Source: Branchipolynoe longqiensis (lineage: Eukaryota > Annelida > Polychaeta > Phyllodocida > Polynoidae). Taken from it: DNA of 64,000 nucleotides. Below the pieces are notes generated by a model. It saw only the letters and a program-made list of their open reading frames with translations, was not told where the DNA came from and searched no databases. The position numbers and the translations under genes were made by a program. This document shows, piece after piece, positions 21,030 to 31,649 of the stretch (its first letter is position 1; the number at the start of each line of letters is the position of its first letter). Location of the stretch: contig CM059194.1 of assembly GCA_030323885.1 (NCBI GenBank), positions 31,690,342 through 31,754,341 of the forward strand, written 5' to 3'.

Positions 21030-21310
21030 TTTTTCCCACATCATATTGCAACCACGTTTTAAACTAGTACACATTTGAAGAGTTTAGGCACAAAAACCGA
21101 CACATCCATTTTAGTGGTTTTCTGTCAAATAGAATTTATTGTTTTGCTTTCCAGTTGAAGTATTTTTTCCCCACACATATTGCAACCACGTTTTAGACTA
21201 GTGCACATTTGAAGAGTTTAGGTGCAAAAACCGACACATCCATTTCAGTGGTTTTCTGTCAAATACAATTTATTGTTTTGCTTTCCAGTTGAAGTATTTC
21301 TATGTCATAT
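21030..21310 (+). repeat. 134-bp tandem duplication
   Basis: CATATTGCAACCACGTTTTA, GAAGAGTTTAGG and GTGGTTTTCTGTCAAATA recur at an offset of 134 bp (21045 and 21179), with only a few differences. It directly follows the 81-bp array and may lie in the zinc-finger transcript's 3' region. Confidence 0.85.
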
Positions 21311-21474
21311 TCAGTAGGGCCTTATATAGGGAATGGGTTCGTTTCTGTGAACAACCAAATTTGACTATCAGAATGATGGCAGCTTCATCTCAAATATGCT
21401 AGTCATTGTTTCATTTCGGCCCGAATGGCGCTTGTTGGTTTTTGTGCCTGAACCTCTTTACCTTCGACGGTTGA

Positions 21475-22056
21475 AGTTGCATAGTCCGATGATTTTAAGT
21501 TTCTGCCATAATTCTATTTTTTTTTTAGATAAATATGCCTACATTAAGTTGATCACTATGCTTATAGTCTATATTATGTTAGATTAAGGTCAATTTTATT
21601 AGGAATGGTTAACTTTGGAGATATTTAAATTAAAAACATGCGAAATTACCTTTGGTGTGCACACCAAAATACTGGACACCGTAGGCTTCAGCAGAAACAG
21701 GTTCTTTCAAATGTACTTAGTATTCCCTTATATGCATAAAAAAGATATTTTAAGTTGTATAGTCTGATAGTTTTGAGTTTCTTCCATTTAATTTGAGATA
21801 AATATATCAGGTTGATCGTTATAATATACTTACATTTAGTCTGAAGTAACTTTTATTACAAATAGCTAATTTTGGATATATTTGAAGTAAAATGATTAAT
21901 TTGGCATGTGCATGGAAATGCTGATAGCACGATTCTATTACATTTACTTTGTATACCCTGCTATGGACAACAAATGATTTATAAGTGCACCAGTATCTAA
22001 GTTGGCTATGTAAAATCAAATCTAGGTGGTTGTTTTGATTTCATTGGACTATGCGG
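21475..22056. mobile_element. MITE-A, two copies (one inside the other)
   Basis: The first copy starts AGTTGCATAGTCCGATG at 21475 and reads through the usual body to 21748. At TTAA (21749-21752) a second start follows (AGTTGTATAGTCTGATAG, 21753), ending near 22056 with TTGGACTATGC. The right part of the first copy is not seen after the second. Confidence 0.75.
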
Positions 22057-22636
22057 ATGGGGCCAGCTCTGTGTGTAGCCCTTTTGGGCATCTTTCTTGT
22101 CAGGGACACCGACCGATACAGTGTAAAAAGGAAACCCAACTTTTAGGTTTAATCAACACAAGTCAAGTTCCTTCCGGGAAGTGGGAGGTTAAATACCAAC
22201 AAGAATAACAACATTGACAAGAAATTGTGGTTTAAGCAACCAGTCTTTTGTTGCCATTCTCTGTTTTTTTATCGGCGTGACAGATATTTCTATTTAAAAA
22301 AATATATATAAATAAATAAAAGAACATTACCTATTTACACGAAACAAATTGTGCTTTAGTTGGATAAGATGGTTATTTTGTGTGTGTCGTGGGATTTCTT
22401 CTCCTTTCTTTTTAAAGACAAAATGCTGCTTTGGAATGGAATTTATCTTCCCACATTTTTGTTGTAAGTGTAGTTGTGACCTTTATTGTATTAAAATTGG
22501 TCTTTAATTGAATGTGCTAAAAGTATTGATCCTCTTCATACGAAGGCTCTATTTATAGGTGATTCAGGGCTGCAACATGATGCTTATCACAATGGCAGTG
22601 AATAATAGAGTGCGCCCTGCAGTCTGACAGGACTGT

Positions 22637-23473
22637 CAGAGAGCGTGTATATAAACAGATGAGAGGGACAACTCCCGCGAAAATCGGTAACATAGGCTAC
22701 AGTGGCGCTCCTGGCGGTTATTGTTGAACAAGCTTTGAGTTTGACGGTACGTGCAGTGCAAAACATTTGTTTTATTCAAAATTAATAGAAATCCAGAACC
22801 CTAACCTTATAAATTTAATATAATCTATTCGTTGAGTATGTTTTCTATATGTGTACAAAGCGATTTGTTTCTAGATGGTGTGGTTTTAGAGATATTTCAC
22901 TTTTTCTGTATGAAGATTGCTCACCGCCATTGACAATGCATTGAGTTTGCCGTACGCGTAGTGAAAAAACGTCAGTTTTATTCCAAATTAATAGAAATCC
23001 AGAACCCTAACCATATCAATTTAATATAATGTTTTTGGTAAACATGTTTTCTATGTGTATTCCAATCAGTTTGTTTCTAGGTGTTGTAGTTTTAGAGATA
23101 TTTAACTTTTTGTCTCTGAAGATTGCTCACTGACATTGACAATGCATTGAGTATGCCGGTACGCACAGTGCAAAACGTCAGATTTATTCAAATTTAATAG
23201 AAATCCAGAACCCTAACCGTATCAATTTAATATAATATTTTTGGTAAACATGTTTTCTATGTGTATTCCAATCAGTTTGTTTCTAGGTGTTGTAGTTTTA
23301 GAGATATTTAACGTTTTCTGTATGAAGATTGCTCACTGCCATTGACAATGCCTTGAGTTTGCCCATATGTGTAAACTGTTCAACAACCACCACTTGGAGC
23401 GCCACAGTCGGCAGCTGTTACACGGTCTAGTAAGAGAGTTGTCCCTCTCATCTGTTTATATACATGCTCTCTG
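22637..23473. mobile_element. Tandem-core inverted-repeat element E4
   Basis: The inverted repeats are 38 bp with one mismatch (22637-22674 and 23436-23473; both carry ATATAAACAGATGAGAGGG). Similarity continues inward around GTGGCGCTCC and GTTGTTGAACA. The interior holds about three units of the ~206-bp core (starts near 22735, 22928 and 23134, then a short remnant from 23340). No protein is encoded. Confidence 0.85.
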
Positions 23474-23802
23474 GGACTGTGTAGGCCCTCTGGTGGCATA
23501 ATATTTAATTATTATGAAATGTTAAATCCTCCCACCTAGCGGAATATGGACGCATCGCGGTAATTTACGGTTTGTTTATTCTGATCATGTTATTATTTAT
23601 ATTTATTGAAATAAAAATGTAACGGCCAGTTTACCGGATTTCGTACTTTCAATTGCAATGCGTTACCCGTTATTCCATGTAAATATATATTACTTTTCTT
23701 TTCGGGGAATTTAATTTTAACATAAATACTGATGTTTCTGCACCATTTATTGTCTCTTTAAAGAAGCAATTATTAAAAAAGTTGCCGCTCATGTATTATT
23801 AA

Positions 23803-24787
23803 AGTTGCATGGTACGATGAAATATAATTTTGTCAAAATTAAAACAACTACTTACATTTGATCCTCCAACTTAGATACTGGTGAATTAGCTAATGATTTG
23901 GGACAGCATATACAGAATAAGCAGTGAATTTATAAGCTCACGCCTCACCCACACTCACTTTGAAACACCCATTATGCAGGGAGGCCATTAATCAACTAGG
24001 CCAATCTTGTGACCTCATTAGCCTACTGTGCAGGGCCATAGAAGGGAAGGGGAAATGAGGTGGATGTGTCTGTTTCCTGACCTGACTTTACAGAGACAGA
24101 CATACACATACAGACAGACACATATATAGACACAGACAGACATGCACATACAACACACACAGACACAGAAACACACAGACATGCACACACCCGACATACA
24201 CAGACACATACACCCTACCTGACTTTGTAGAGAGAGAGACACACACACACAGACATAGACACACATACAGAGGCAGACACACATACATACACACACAAAC
24301 ACAGAGACAGACATACACACACAGACACATACTCAGAAGCACACAGAAACATAGACAGATACACACCCACACATATACAGAAACACACAGATAGACATAC
24401 ACATACAGACATACATAGACAGACAGACACAAGCAGACAACAGACACACATTATATTTTGTTAAAAAACCTAGTGCCATGGGCCTATGGTACTAATCCGT
24501 TCCCACAATGTTCCACCCCAAACAGGAATACCTACCTACAGTCCTGTCAGGTTCCAGGTCATCTCACATCACGTGGTCACCGCGAGACGACCATCTGGGT
24601 CACAGCCACAGGACTTTTGGCAAGCTTGTCGAAATTATTTTTGGTTCTTTCAGCTCAAATTACTTCAAAACTAATCATCTTTAATTAAAATCACTCCGGA
24701 CTAATGATTAGTGGCTCATAACGATCAATTTGATATATTTATCTAAAAAATAAGACAATAATTCAAATGTCTTTGGACCATGCAACT
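23803..24787. mobile_element. MITE-A long variant split by a CA-rich insert
   Basis: TTAA flanks lie at 23799-23802 and 24788-24791; the ends are AGTTGCATGGTACGATG and its inverse. The body matches the 469-bp copy at 31022-31490, except that 24033-24561 is extra sequence with no counterpart there. Confidence 0.82.
24033..24561. repeat. CA-rich microsatellite-like insert in MITE-A
   Basis: From about 24090 to 24450 the sequence is degenerate (ACACAGACAGACATA)n. It interrupts MITE-A between CTACTGTGCAGGG and GTCATCTCAC, which are adjacent in the copy at 31.2 kb. Long minus-strand frames (Cys/Val-rich) are repeat translations. Confidence 0.75.
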
Positions 24788-25025
24788 TTAATTCATGCGT
24801 TATTTAATTAATTTATTATAATTTTTCATTTGCTTATTTTCTCGATTATTCCTGATTTTCCTCTGGCAGTAGTGTGTGTATAGTTAGTTGTTTTTTAAAG
24901 GTTTTTTTCTTGTTTTTAGAAACTTGTATAGTCCGATGAAATCATCACATTTAGAAAAGCAAAGCACATCTATATGTTTGAACCTACATATAAAACTTAT
25001 ATTCTGGTGCATTTATTAAAGGGAC

Positions 25026-25152
25026 TGTGATGTATCTAGGCCAATCCGGCAGGTACGGGGAACCAGCGATATATGGATTGTAACCAATGGCGACGGTACT
25101 CAAATAAAGTCAGTTACTAACTGGAACTCAAGGTGTCGACTCGTACTTTACA
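25026..25152 (+). repeat. Gypsy-2 5' LTR
   Basis: 127 bp, TGTGATGTATCTAGGCC to CGTACTTTACA, identical by eye to 28687-28813. It is preceded by target copy GGGAC and followed by the primer site TGGTGTCAGATG. Confidence 0.92.
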
Positions 25153-25183
25153 TGGTGTCAGATGTGGCTTGCCGTCAAGGATT

Positions 25184-26485
25184 ATGGCATTATCTGGATT
25201 AAAACCCCCGATGCCACTCAACCTAGATGGCAATCTCACACTGAACTGGTATCAATGGATTGATTCATACAGAATTTATGCTACAGCTGCGGGAGTTAGT
25301 TCTAAATCGGAAAAAGTTCAGTGCTGCGTATTTTTACACGTCGCAGGAGCTGAGGCCCAGAAAGTACATAGAACCCTGGATATTGCTGTGCAAGATCGGG
25401 ACAAGATTGAGGTACTAATAGAATCCTTTAGGACTTATTGTGATGGAAAAACAAACATTACGGTGGTAAGATACAAATTCAATTCTCTTAACCAGTCCAC
25501 CGAAAGCATGGACACGTACATAAGGAATCTTCGTTGCCGGGTGTCGTATTGTCAATACGGTGGACTCGAAGATTCCCTGCTTTGTGATAGAATTGTGTGT
25601 GGTATCAAGAGCAGAAGCCTACGAGACCGACTGTTACAAACGAGTGATTTATCATTGGACAAATGCATTGATATATGTCGATTAAGTGAACATAAGTCAG
25701 ATTTACTAGAAGATGGTTCTCACAGTGTGCCGATTGAGAACGTCGATGTCATTTCAAAAGTGAATAATAACGGCGTGACGTCACAGCGCCACGCGGCGCC
25801 ATGGAAACGGCCATATCGTCAACAAGACCATTTATATAGGTCAAATGTAGCAAATATGGCTGGTGTAAAGTGTCCCAATTGCGGTTACAAGCATGAACAA
25901 GGTCGGTGCCCTGCTAGGGACAGGCAGTGCCTGGCCTGCAAGAAAACAGGTCATTTCATAAAAATGTGTCGTGGTGTTTTGAAGCGAAGAACGGTTGTGG
26001 ATGAGTTGACCGTCGAACGTCCCGATGAACAGGAGGAGTGGATACGTGATAGCAGACAACAAGATGTGGAATGTGATTTGTTCGTGGGTGCGGTGAACGA
26101 CGATGATGCTGATCAAAATAGTTTGTGGTTTGCTGATATACTGGTGCACAACACGATGATCAAGTTCAAGCTAGACACTGGTTCCCAGGCGAATATAATC
26201 CCGAGGGAGGTCTACGACAAGATAGGTGGTTTAACCATGTCTCCATCACGATGTCACCTTGTCACGTATTCTGGTCACCGCATCCAACCGGTTGGAGTGT
26301 CATGGATAGAGATCCAAGGACATCATCTCAAGTTCCAGATAACGAGGGAAGGGACACCCCTTCTCGGAAAGACTGCATGTGTCGACCTGAACTTAGTAAC
26401 CAGAGTGGATTCCGTGTCGACGAGCATCAGCCCAGATACAAGTGCGAGTGACCTGACGCATTATCCAGGGCACATACAACAGTAA
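25184..26485 (+). CDS. Gypsy-2 Gag-protease
   Basis: An open frame of 433 residues. The start chosen is the ATG at 25184 (MALSGLKPPMPLNLDGN) because it aligns with the gypsy-1 gag start; the frame itself is open from within the LTR. Residues ~15-210 are the capsid-like region (WIDSYRIYATAAGV, QCCVFLHVAGAEAQKV). A zinc-knuckle pair lies at ~229-261 (CPNCGYKHEQGRC, then CLACKKTGHFIKMC). The aspartic protease motif FKLDTGSQANIIP is at ~328-340. The last ~25 residues, after LNLVTRVDS, are out-of-frame sequence created by the RT/RNase H deletion. Gag would form the RNA-packaging particle and protease would mature it. It is the most intact retroelement gene on the plus strand. Confidence 0.85.
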   Translation: MALSGLKPPMPLNLDGNLTLNWYQWIDSYRIYATAAGVSSKSEKVQCCVFLHVAGAEAQKVHRTLDIAVQDRDKIEVLIESFRTYCDGKTNITVVRYKFNSLNQSTESMDTYIRNLRCRVSYCQYGGLEDSLLCDRIVCGIKSRSLRDRLLQTSDLSLDKCIDICRLSEHKSDLLEDGSHSVPIENVDVISKVNNNGVTSQRHAAPWKRPYRQQDHLYRSNVANMAGVKCPNCGYKHEQGRCPARDRQCLACKKTGHFIKMCRGVLKRRTVVDELTVERPDEQEEWIRDSRQQDVECDLFVGAVNDDDADQNSLWFADILVHNTMIKFKLDTGSQANIIPREVYDKIGGLTMSPSRCHLVTYSGHRIQPVGVSWIEIQGHHLKFQITREGTPLLGKTACVDLNLVTRVDSVSTSISPDTSASDLTHYPGHIQQ

Positions 26486-27774
26486 CAAGCCCTGATGAGT
26501 TATTCGATGACGACATGACGGTGGCAGCTCTGGACATGGACAATAACATTTTAGACAAAATCAAAATAGAGGTAGCAAAAGACAGCACCCTACAGAGGGT
26601 TATGTTGTTCACTAAACAGGGATGGCCCAAACATGATAGGGGTTTACACCCCACGGTGAAACCATTTTTCACGTACCGATACGACATGACAGTACAAGAT
26701 AATATCTTACTCAAAGACAACCGCATAGTTATCCCTGGGCCGTTACAAAAAGACATGTTAGAAAGACTACATGAATCCCATTTAGGAATAGTTAAATGCA
26801 AGCAGTTGGCGCGGGATACAATCTTCTGGCCGGGTCTGAGTAAGCAAGTTGAGGACAAGGTATCACGCTGCCAGATATGTCAGGGTTTTAGAAACAAACA
26901 GGCCGCTGAACCTTTGATTAACCATGAAATAATCGATATACCCTATTCTAAAGTCGGAGTGGATCTGTTCTATGTAGAAAACATTACATATTTACTGTTA
27001 ATCGATTATTATACAAAATTCCCGGAAGTTGTGGAATTAACAACGACAACAAGTCTGTCTATAATAGATGCTATGAAGCAAGTTTTTAGTAGATACGGGA
27101 TACCCAAATACGTGGTTTCCAACAATGGGCCACAATTCAACAGTGCGGAGTATTTGCGTTTTGCAACTGAATATGAATTTATCCCCATATTCTCAAATCT
27201 GATGTATGCACAAAGTAACGGTCAGGTAGAGAGATACGTACAGACTATCAAACGAATGATAAAAAAGTCACTAGTCGACAATAGGGACATCAACATAGCA
27301 TTACTAAATTATAGAAATACAACTTTGCAGGGCATAGGTGTTTCGCCAGCTCAGTTACTAATGTCTCGTACTCTGAGATAAAAAATTCCGGTCTTAGATA
27401 AAAATTTAAGAACGAAGAAACAACCCTCAAAACAGGGCAAGATCCGTCACAGACAACAGGTACAAAAGAATTACTATGATAAAAGTGCAGGGCCGGAACA
27501 CAAAAAGTTAAACATTGGAAATAGGGTGAGATATCTCGACCACAGAGGAGAGTAGCAGGTTGGGAAAATTATACGGGCTGGTACACCAGGTCCACGTGAC
27601 TACCTTATCCTAAATGCACAGAATCATTTAATAAAAAGAAACCGACGGCACGTTTTTAATTCAGAGATGGTTGATGCAACACTAGACACACAACAAACTA
27701 AGTCGGTCGTAAAAACTCCATATACGACTCGGTATGGCCGAGAGGTTCGCCCAGTAAACAGGATGGGTGTCTGA
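26416..27774 (+). pseudogene. Gypsy-2 integrase with RNase H tail
   Basis: The frame starts in the RNase H tail (HQPRYKCE, stop at 26449, PDALSRA). The main open part is 26515-27381. Zinc domain: HESHLGIVKCKQLARDTIFW with RCQIC. Catalytic core: KVGVDLF (first Asp), then VVSNNGPQF where the usual SDNG Asp codon is AAC (27121-27123), then NGQVERYVQTIK (Glu). In-frame stops at 27379 and 27553 break the C-terminal part, which ends at 27772-27774. It would join element DNA to the chromosome; the Asp loss and three stops make it inactive by inference. Confidence 0.85.
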
Positions 27775-28119
27775 AAAACATGTGAATAAAGACAATAATT
27801 GCTACATCCATGTGAACTTAAACACTTTAAGCTTATTCAGTGATAGTGATTAAATGTTATGTCAACTTCCTGTTCACTAATGCATGTAAATAATGTACTT
27901 TCCGGAAAATAGTTTCACATTGCACGTATAGTCAGAGTACATAATTAACCAAGAACAATAGTTATTAGTTATTCTTGATAGACATAGAAATTGTACGGTA
28001 CCTAATTTAAATGTAACAGTATACAAATATGCCATTAAACCAATATGTACAGTTGTTGAATAGGTACATTTAAGCATGCGGTTTTTACATGTATGTATAG
28101 CATTACCGTGTAATTGTTA

Positions 28120-28425
28120 TAGACAAGTCTGTTACACGTTCAGGAAAAACGAAATAAATTTTAACCGTTTCGGTAAAATAGCTAAGGCATTATGTATAAT
28201 ATACATTGTTTTTATTAGACATTGTTTATATTGATATTAACAATTGTATTAAATAAAGAATCTGTGATTAACGTGTAGGTTATATAGTACAGGTCTGTTG
28301 CACTTTCAGGTATTACAAAATAAATTTTAACCGTTTAGGTAAAAGAGCTAAGGTATTATGATAAAATACATTGTTATATTAATATTATGAATTGAATGAA
28401 ATAAAGGATCTGTGATTAACGATGC
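28120..28425 (+). repeat. Tandem duplication in the gypsy-2 3' region
   Basis: AAATAAATTTTAACCGTTT, GCTAAGG and ATCTGTGATTAACG recur in two successive blocks (about 28126-28275 and 28290-28423), with a short deletion in the second. It lies between pol and the polypurine tract, so it belongs to the element's untranslated region. Confidence 0.75.
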
Positions 28426-28676
28426 TATTAAGTTACTGTAAGTTAAAAGAGGGACATTGCACAATTGGGGGGGTGATGAAATTATTGTTGTATTTATCAC
28501 AACGGGTAGTGTCGCAGGCGGGCTGTTGTGTGTTTTGTCACACAGATTATACACACATATCTCAAGTACTTTGTCACAAACATGTAATAGTCGTAAGTTA
28601 GATTAAGTACATGTCGCTTTCCTTTACTGATGGTGACCGGTTCCTTATTGATTCATTAAAAATATATATATATATA

Positions 28677-28686
28677 AAAGGGGAGA
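28677..28686 (+). promoter_or_regulatory. Gypsy-2 polypurine tract
   Basis: AAAGGGGAGA ends immediately before the 3' LTR TG, the normal position of the plus-strand primer. Confidence 0.85.
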
Positions 28687-28813
28687 TGTGATGTATCTAG
28701 GCCAATCCGGCAGGTACGGGGAACCAGCGATATATGGATTGTAACCAATGGCGACGGTACTCAAATAAAGTCAGTTACTAACTGGAACTCAAGGTGTCGA
28801 CTCGTACTTTACA
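28687..28813 (+). repeat. Gypsy-2 3' LTR
   Basis: Identical by eye to the 5' LTR over all 127 bp and followed by the target copy GGGAC. Confidence 0.92.
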
Positions 28814-30111
28814 GGGACCAGATATAGGTCGCTGAGACACTACCCGTACTCCAACAAATGCTCTCCAACCATACGTTTGCCAGTTTTCAGTTTATGCAAC
28901 TACATATGTGGGGGGAGAGTGCTGACATTGGTTGCTTCTGTTGTGTTTTATTTAGTCCAGCAGCACTGACACTTTTAGACAACCATCTAGAGAAAAAAAC
29001 TGTTAGAAATTGCAATCTAAAATGATAAATATAAAGTTCGAATGTTTATGTATCATAACCAGCTATTTTTGTGTGTGAATAATTGATTAAATCATGTAGA
29101 TTAATAGACTTAAAAAGTTGAATTGAAAGCTTTCTGTGGCTGCCATCTTGGTCGTTGCCATGGCTTCCTCTGTGTGTGGGGAACCCCTCTAGGTCATGTG
29201 ATGAGGGAATCCCACCTATGATGTCATTCATACATCACATACCTCAACTCTCCACCCACATGTTCAGTGGCATGAACTGAATAAACTAAACAAAGGTATG
29301 TTTGGAGAGCTTTTGATGCTGGATTAGTTTGTATCTGGGTGAAGTATAGCCAGCGACTTTAAGGATGTGTCCCTACATATGCTAAGTCACTAACAGAACC
29401 TGTTACTGCCGAAGCCTATGGGGTCAGTTTTGGCAAGCATGACAATGGCATGTTTACATTTCAAATATCTCCTAAATTAGTCATTTTGAATCAGTTACTT
29501 CACGCTAAAGGAAGGTATATTATAATGATCAACCTAATATTGAGGTCATTCAATAGAACCTGTTACAGTACAACCAAAAGCCTGTGGTGTTTTAGCATGC
29601 TTGCCAAAATTAATTTATTCACATAAAATGTTTGATATCTCAAAACTTAACCATTTAAATTAATTTACTCAACCTAATATATTTATCTGAGAAAATGACA
29701 GAAACTCAAAAACCATCCGACTATTCAACTTTAAAACCATCGAATTATGCAACTGTAATAAGTAAAATATTTTGTTTAAAAAGGAAATCAATTACAACAC
29801 CAGTTCATGGAAATATCAGCTTTATTTCTCTTGTATTGTGAGGGCAAACGTTATTTGTTGTTTCCAAATGAACAATGCCATAGGAAGCATTCCATTCTGT
29901 CCAAGGCAATACTGTACCATATAAAAGTGACTACGGCTATGCCTTTTACTACCACAGTGCTGCATGGGTACAACCGGTATCTACCCGCCCTGGGAGGGGG
30001 GGGGGGGGGGGAGTATAAAAAGGTTCCACCCGATTTAAGCATCAGTAACTAGTACAACCCCTGCCCCCACCCCATTGCTTCTAGATCCAACTCTACTTCG
30101 GTCTTACTTTT

Positions 30112-30533
30112 AGATAAAAGATTGACCTTGTATTTGCAGTAGGGTTAAATGACAACGTAGTCTAAATTTGGGCGAGAATAGCTTTAGTATGGAACAGGAA
30201 GTGGAATTCCTGATTCCAGTATTTAATAGCTATTTATATCGGCACAGAGTTGGTGAAATGGGAGAGAATGCCAAAAGACAATATGGCAACCACAGAATCT
30301 TGTCGATTTCACTTTTGAAGTAGATTAAACATTTTTTTTAATTTTTTTTTTATATATATGTGTACTCAAAAGTAGCAGGTGAATGTGAAGATGTATATAA
30401 AGAATATATTTTGCTTCTTAAATTAAGAATTTATGTGCTGATTTCATTTACCCAGCCATATGCAACTTTTTCTTATGGGTTGTTTTTCACCCCTACTGCA
30501 AGCACAGGGTGAATCTTGTATCTACTTGGGTCT
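30112..30533. mobile_element. TE-C inverted-repeat element
   Basis: It begins AGATAAAAGATT and ends with the inverse of AGATACAAGATTCACCC; imperfect inverted repeats of about 35 bp include GCAGTAGGG. The interior carries a short segment (ATGGCAACCACAGAA) also found in TE-B. A related copy is embedded in the MITE-A at 54398-55105. No protein is encoded. Confidence 0.65.
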
Positions 30534-31021
30534 ACACAACGTGAGGTACAACATGGTGACCAGATATCAAACATGTCATTGCCAGTGACCGCCTCTGCCT
30601 GCAAAACTGCAACAACAACAGAAACACCCAAAAAACGGGCATTCATAAAGTTCGGTTCTCCCATTTGGAAAATAGCTCTGAAATCATGTTGTCAAACATG
30701 GCAATGTAGTGATTGAATTGACACACGTACACGTGAACGACGAAGTGACTCAGCCAATACTGGGTGCGTAGAGTTGAACAGAATGTGTCCTTGTGAATAA
30801 TCAACACACTCAATCTAACACATGTCAACATCAGTGTATTATTTACACTTACAATTTATAATCAGTACATCATAACCATACTTGTCTGACGTGAATTTCA
30901 TCCACAATAAAATAAGTAAAAATTGTAAAAAAAAAGTTTAGCCCTTCCGTTGGAAGAGGTGTGACTGAATAGACATAATCTGATGTAGGTGTGACTATCG
31001 GAGTGTGCCCGGATCCCTTAA

Positions 31022-31490
31022 AGTAGCATGGTCCGATGGATTATTTTTTAGATAAATATATCAAATTGATCGCTACGAGCTACTAATCATTAGTCTGATT
31101 AGATTTTGAATAAAGATGATTAGTTTTAAAGTAATTGGAACCGAAAGAACCAAAAATAATTTTGACAAGCTTGTCAAAAGTCCTGTGGCTATGACCCAGA
31201 TGGTCATCTCGCGGTGACCACGTGATATGAGATGACCCTGCACAGTAGGCCTACTTGGTTGTGGGGAGGCTAATGAGGTCACAAGATTGGGTTAGTTGGT
31301 TAATGGCCTCCCTGCATAATGGGTGTTTCAAAGTGAGTGTCTAAAGGGGTGAGCTTATAAATTCACTGGATATTCTGTATATGCTGTCCCAAATCATTAG
31401 CTAATGCACCAGTATCTAAGTTGGATATATAGGATCAAATGTAAGTAGTTTTAATTTTGACAAAATTATATTTCATCGGACCACGCAACA
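31022..31490. mobile_element. MITE-A long variant (intact reference copy)
   Basis: 469 bp, flanked by TTAA at 31018-31021 and 31491-31494, with inverted ends AGTAGCATGGTCCGATG and its inverse. It is the uninterrupted reference for the copy at 23803-24787. Confidence 0.85.
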
Positions 31491-31509
31491 TTAATACCAA
31501 TTCAAAACC

Positions 31510-31645
31510 CGGGTTCAAGCCAATGACATAACAATGTATACTTGTCGCTACCTAGCCTGGCACTCTGCATTACCAGGATAGGGCAAGGAGCAGTGGAATG
31601 AGGAAGACCAATTGTCGACTACTGAATTTTTCCACTGATTAATCA
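31510..31645 (+). repeat. SINE-like fragment, subfamily 2
   Basis: ACTTGTCGCTACCTAGCCTGG, GGATAGGGCAAGGAGCAGTG and GAGGAAGACCAATTGTC match the copies at 130-250 and 46120-46190. Confidence 0.65.
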
Positions 31646-31649
31646 AGGA

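Larger units (their letters stand above)
25026..28813 (+). mobile_element. Gypsy-2, young internally deleted Ty3/Gypsy
   Basis: A 3788-bp element with 127-bp LTRs that are identical by eye, and a perfect 5-bp target duplication GGGAC (25021-25025, 28814-28818). It has a primer site (25153-25164), a gag-protease frame, an integrase region and a polypurine tract. Reverse transcriptase and RNase H are almost entirely missing: the protein passes from the post-protease linker (LNLVTRVDS, about 26410) directly to the RNase H tail motif PDALSRA (26452). It therefore needs enzymes in trans. Integrase carries further lesions. Confidence 0.92.
25019..29358. mobile_element. TE-B copy, middle layer of the nest
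   Basis: An inverted-orientation copy of 5009-5550. Its first seven bases lie left of gypsy-2 (25019-25025) and the rest at 28814-29358, ending CCAGCGACT. TTAA flanks on both sides (25015-25018, 29359-29362) mark insertion into MITE-A. Confidence 0.8.
24922..29730. mobile_element. MITE-A, outer layer of a three-level nest
   Basis: The left part (24922-25014, CTTGTATAGTCCGATG onward) stops at TTAA (25015-25018). The right part resumes after TTAA at 29359-29362 and runs to 29730, followed by TTAA at 29731. The interruption is at the TTAA within the motif CACTTATTAAGC of intact copies. A further terminal remnant (ATCGAATTATGCAACT) lies at 29740-29755. Confidence 0.8.

Noticed and set aside
24018..24451. 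Overlapping minus-strand frames of 78-119 codons, Cys/Val-rich
   Set aside because: They translate a degenerate CA microsatellite in all three frames; composition, not coding, keeps them open.
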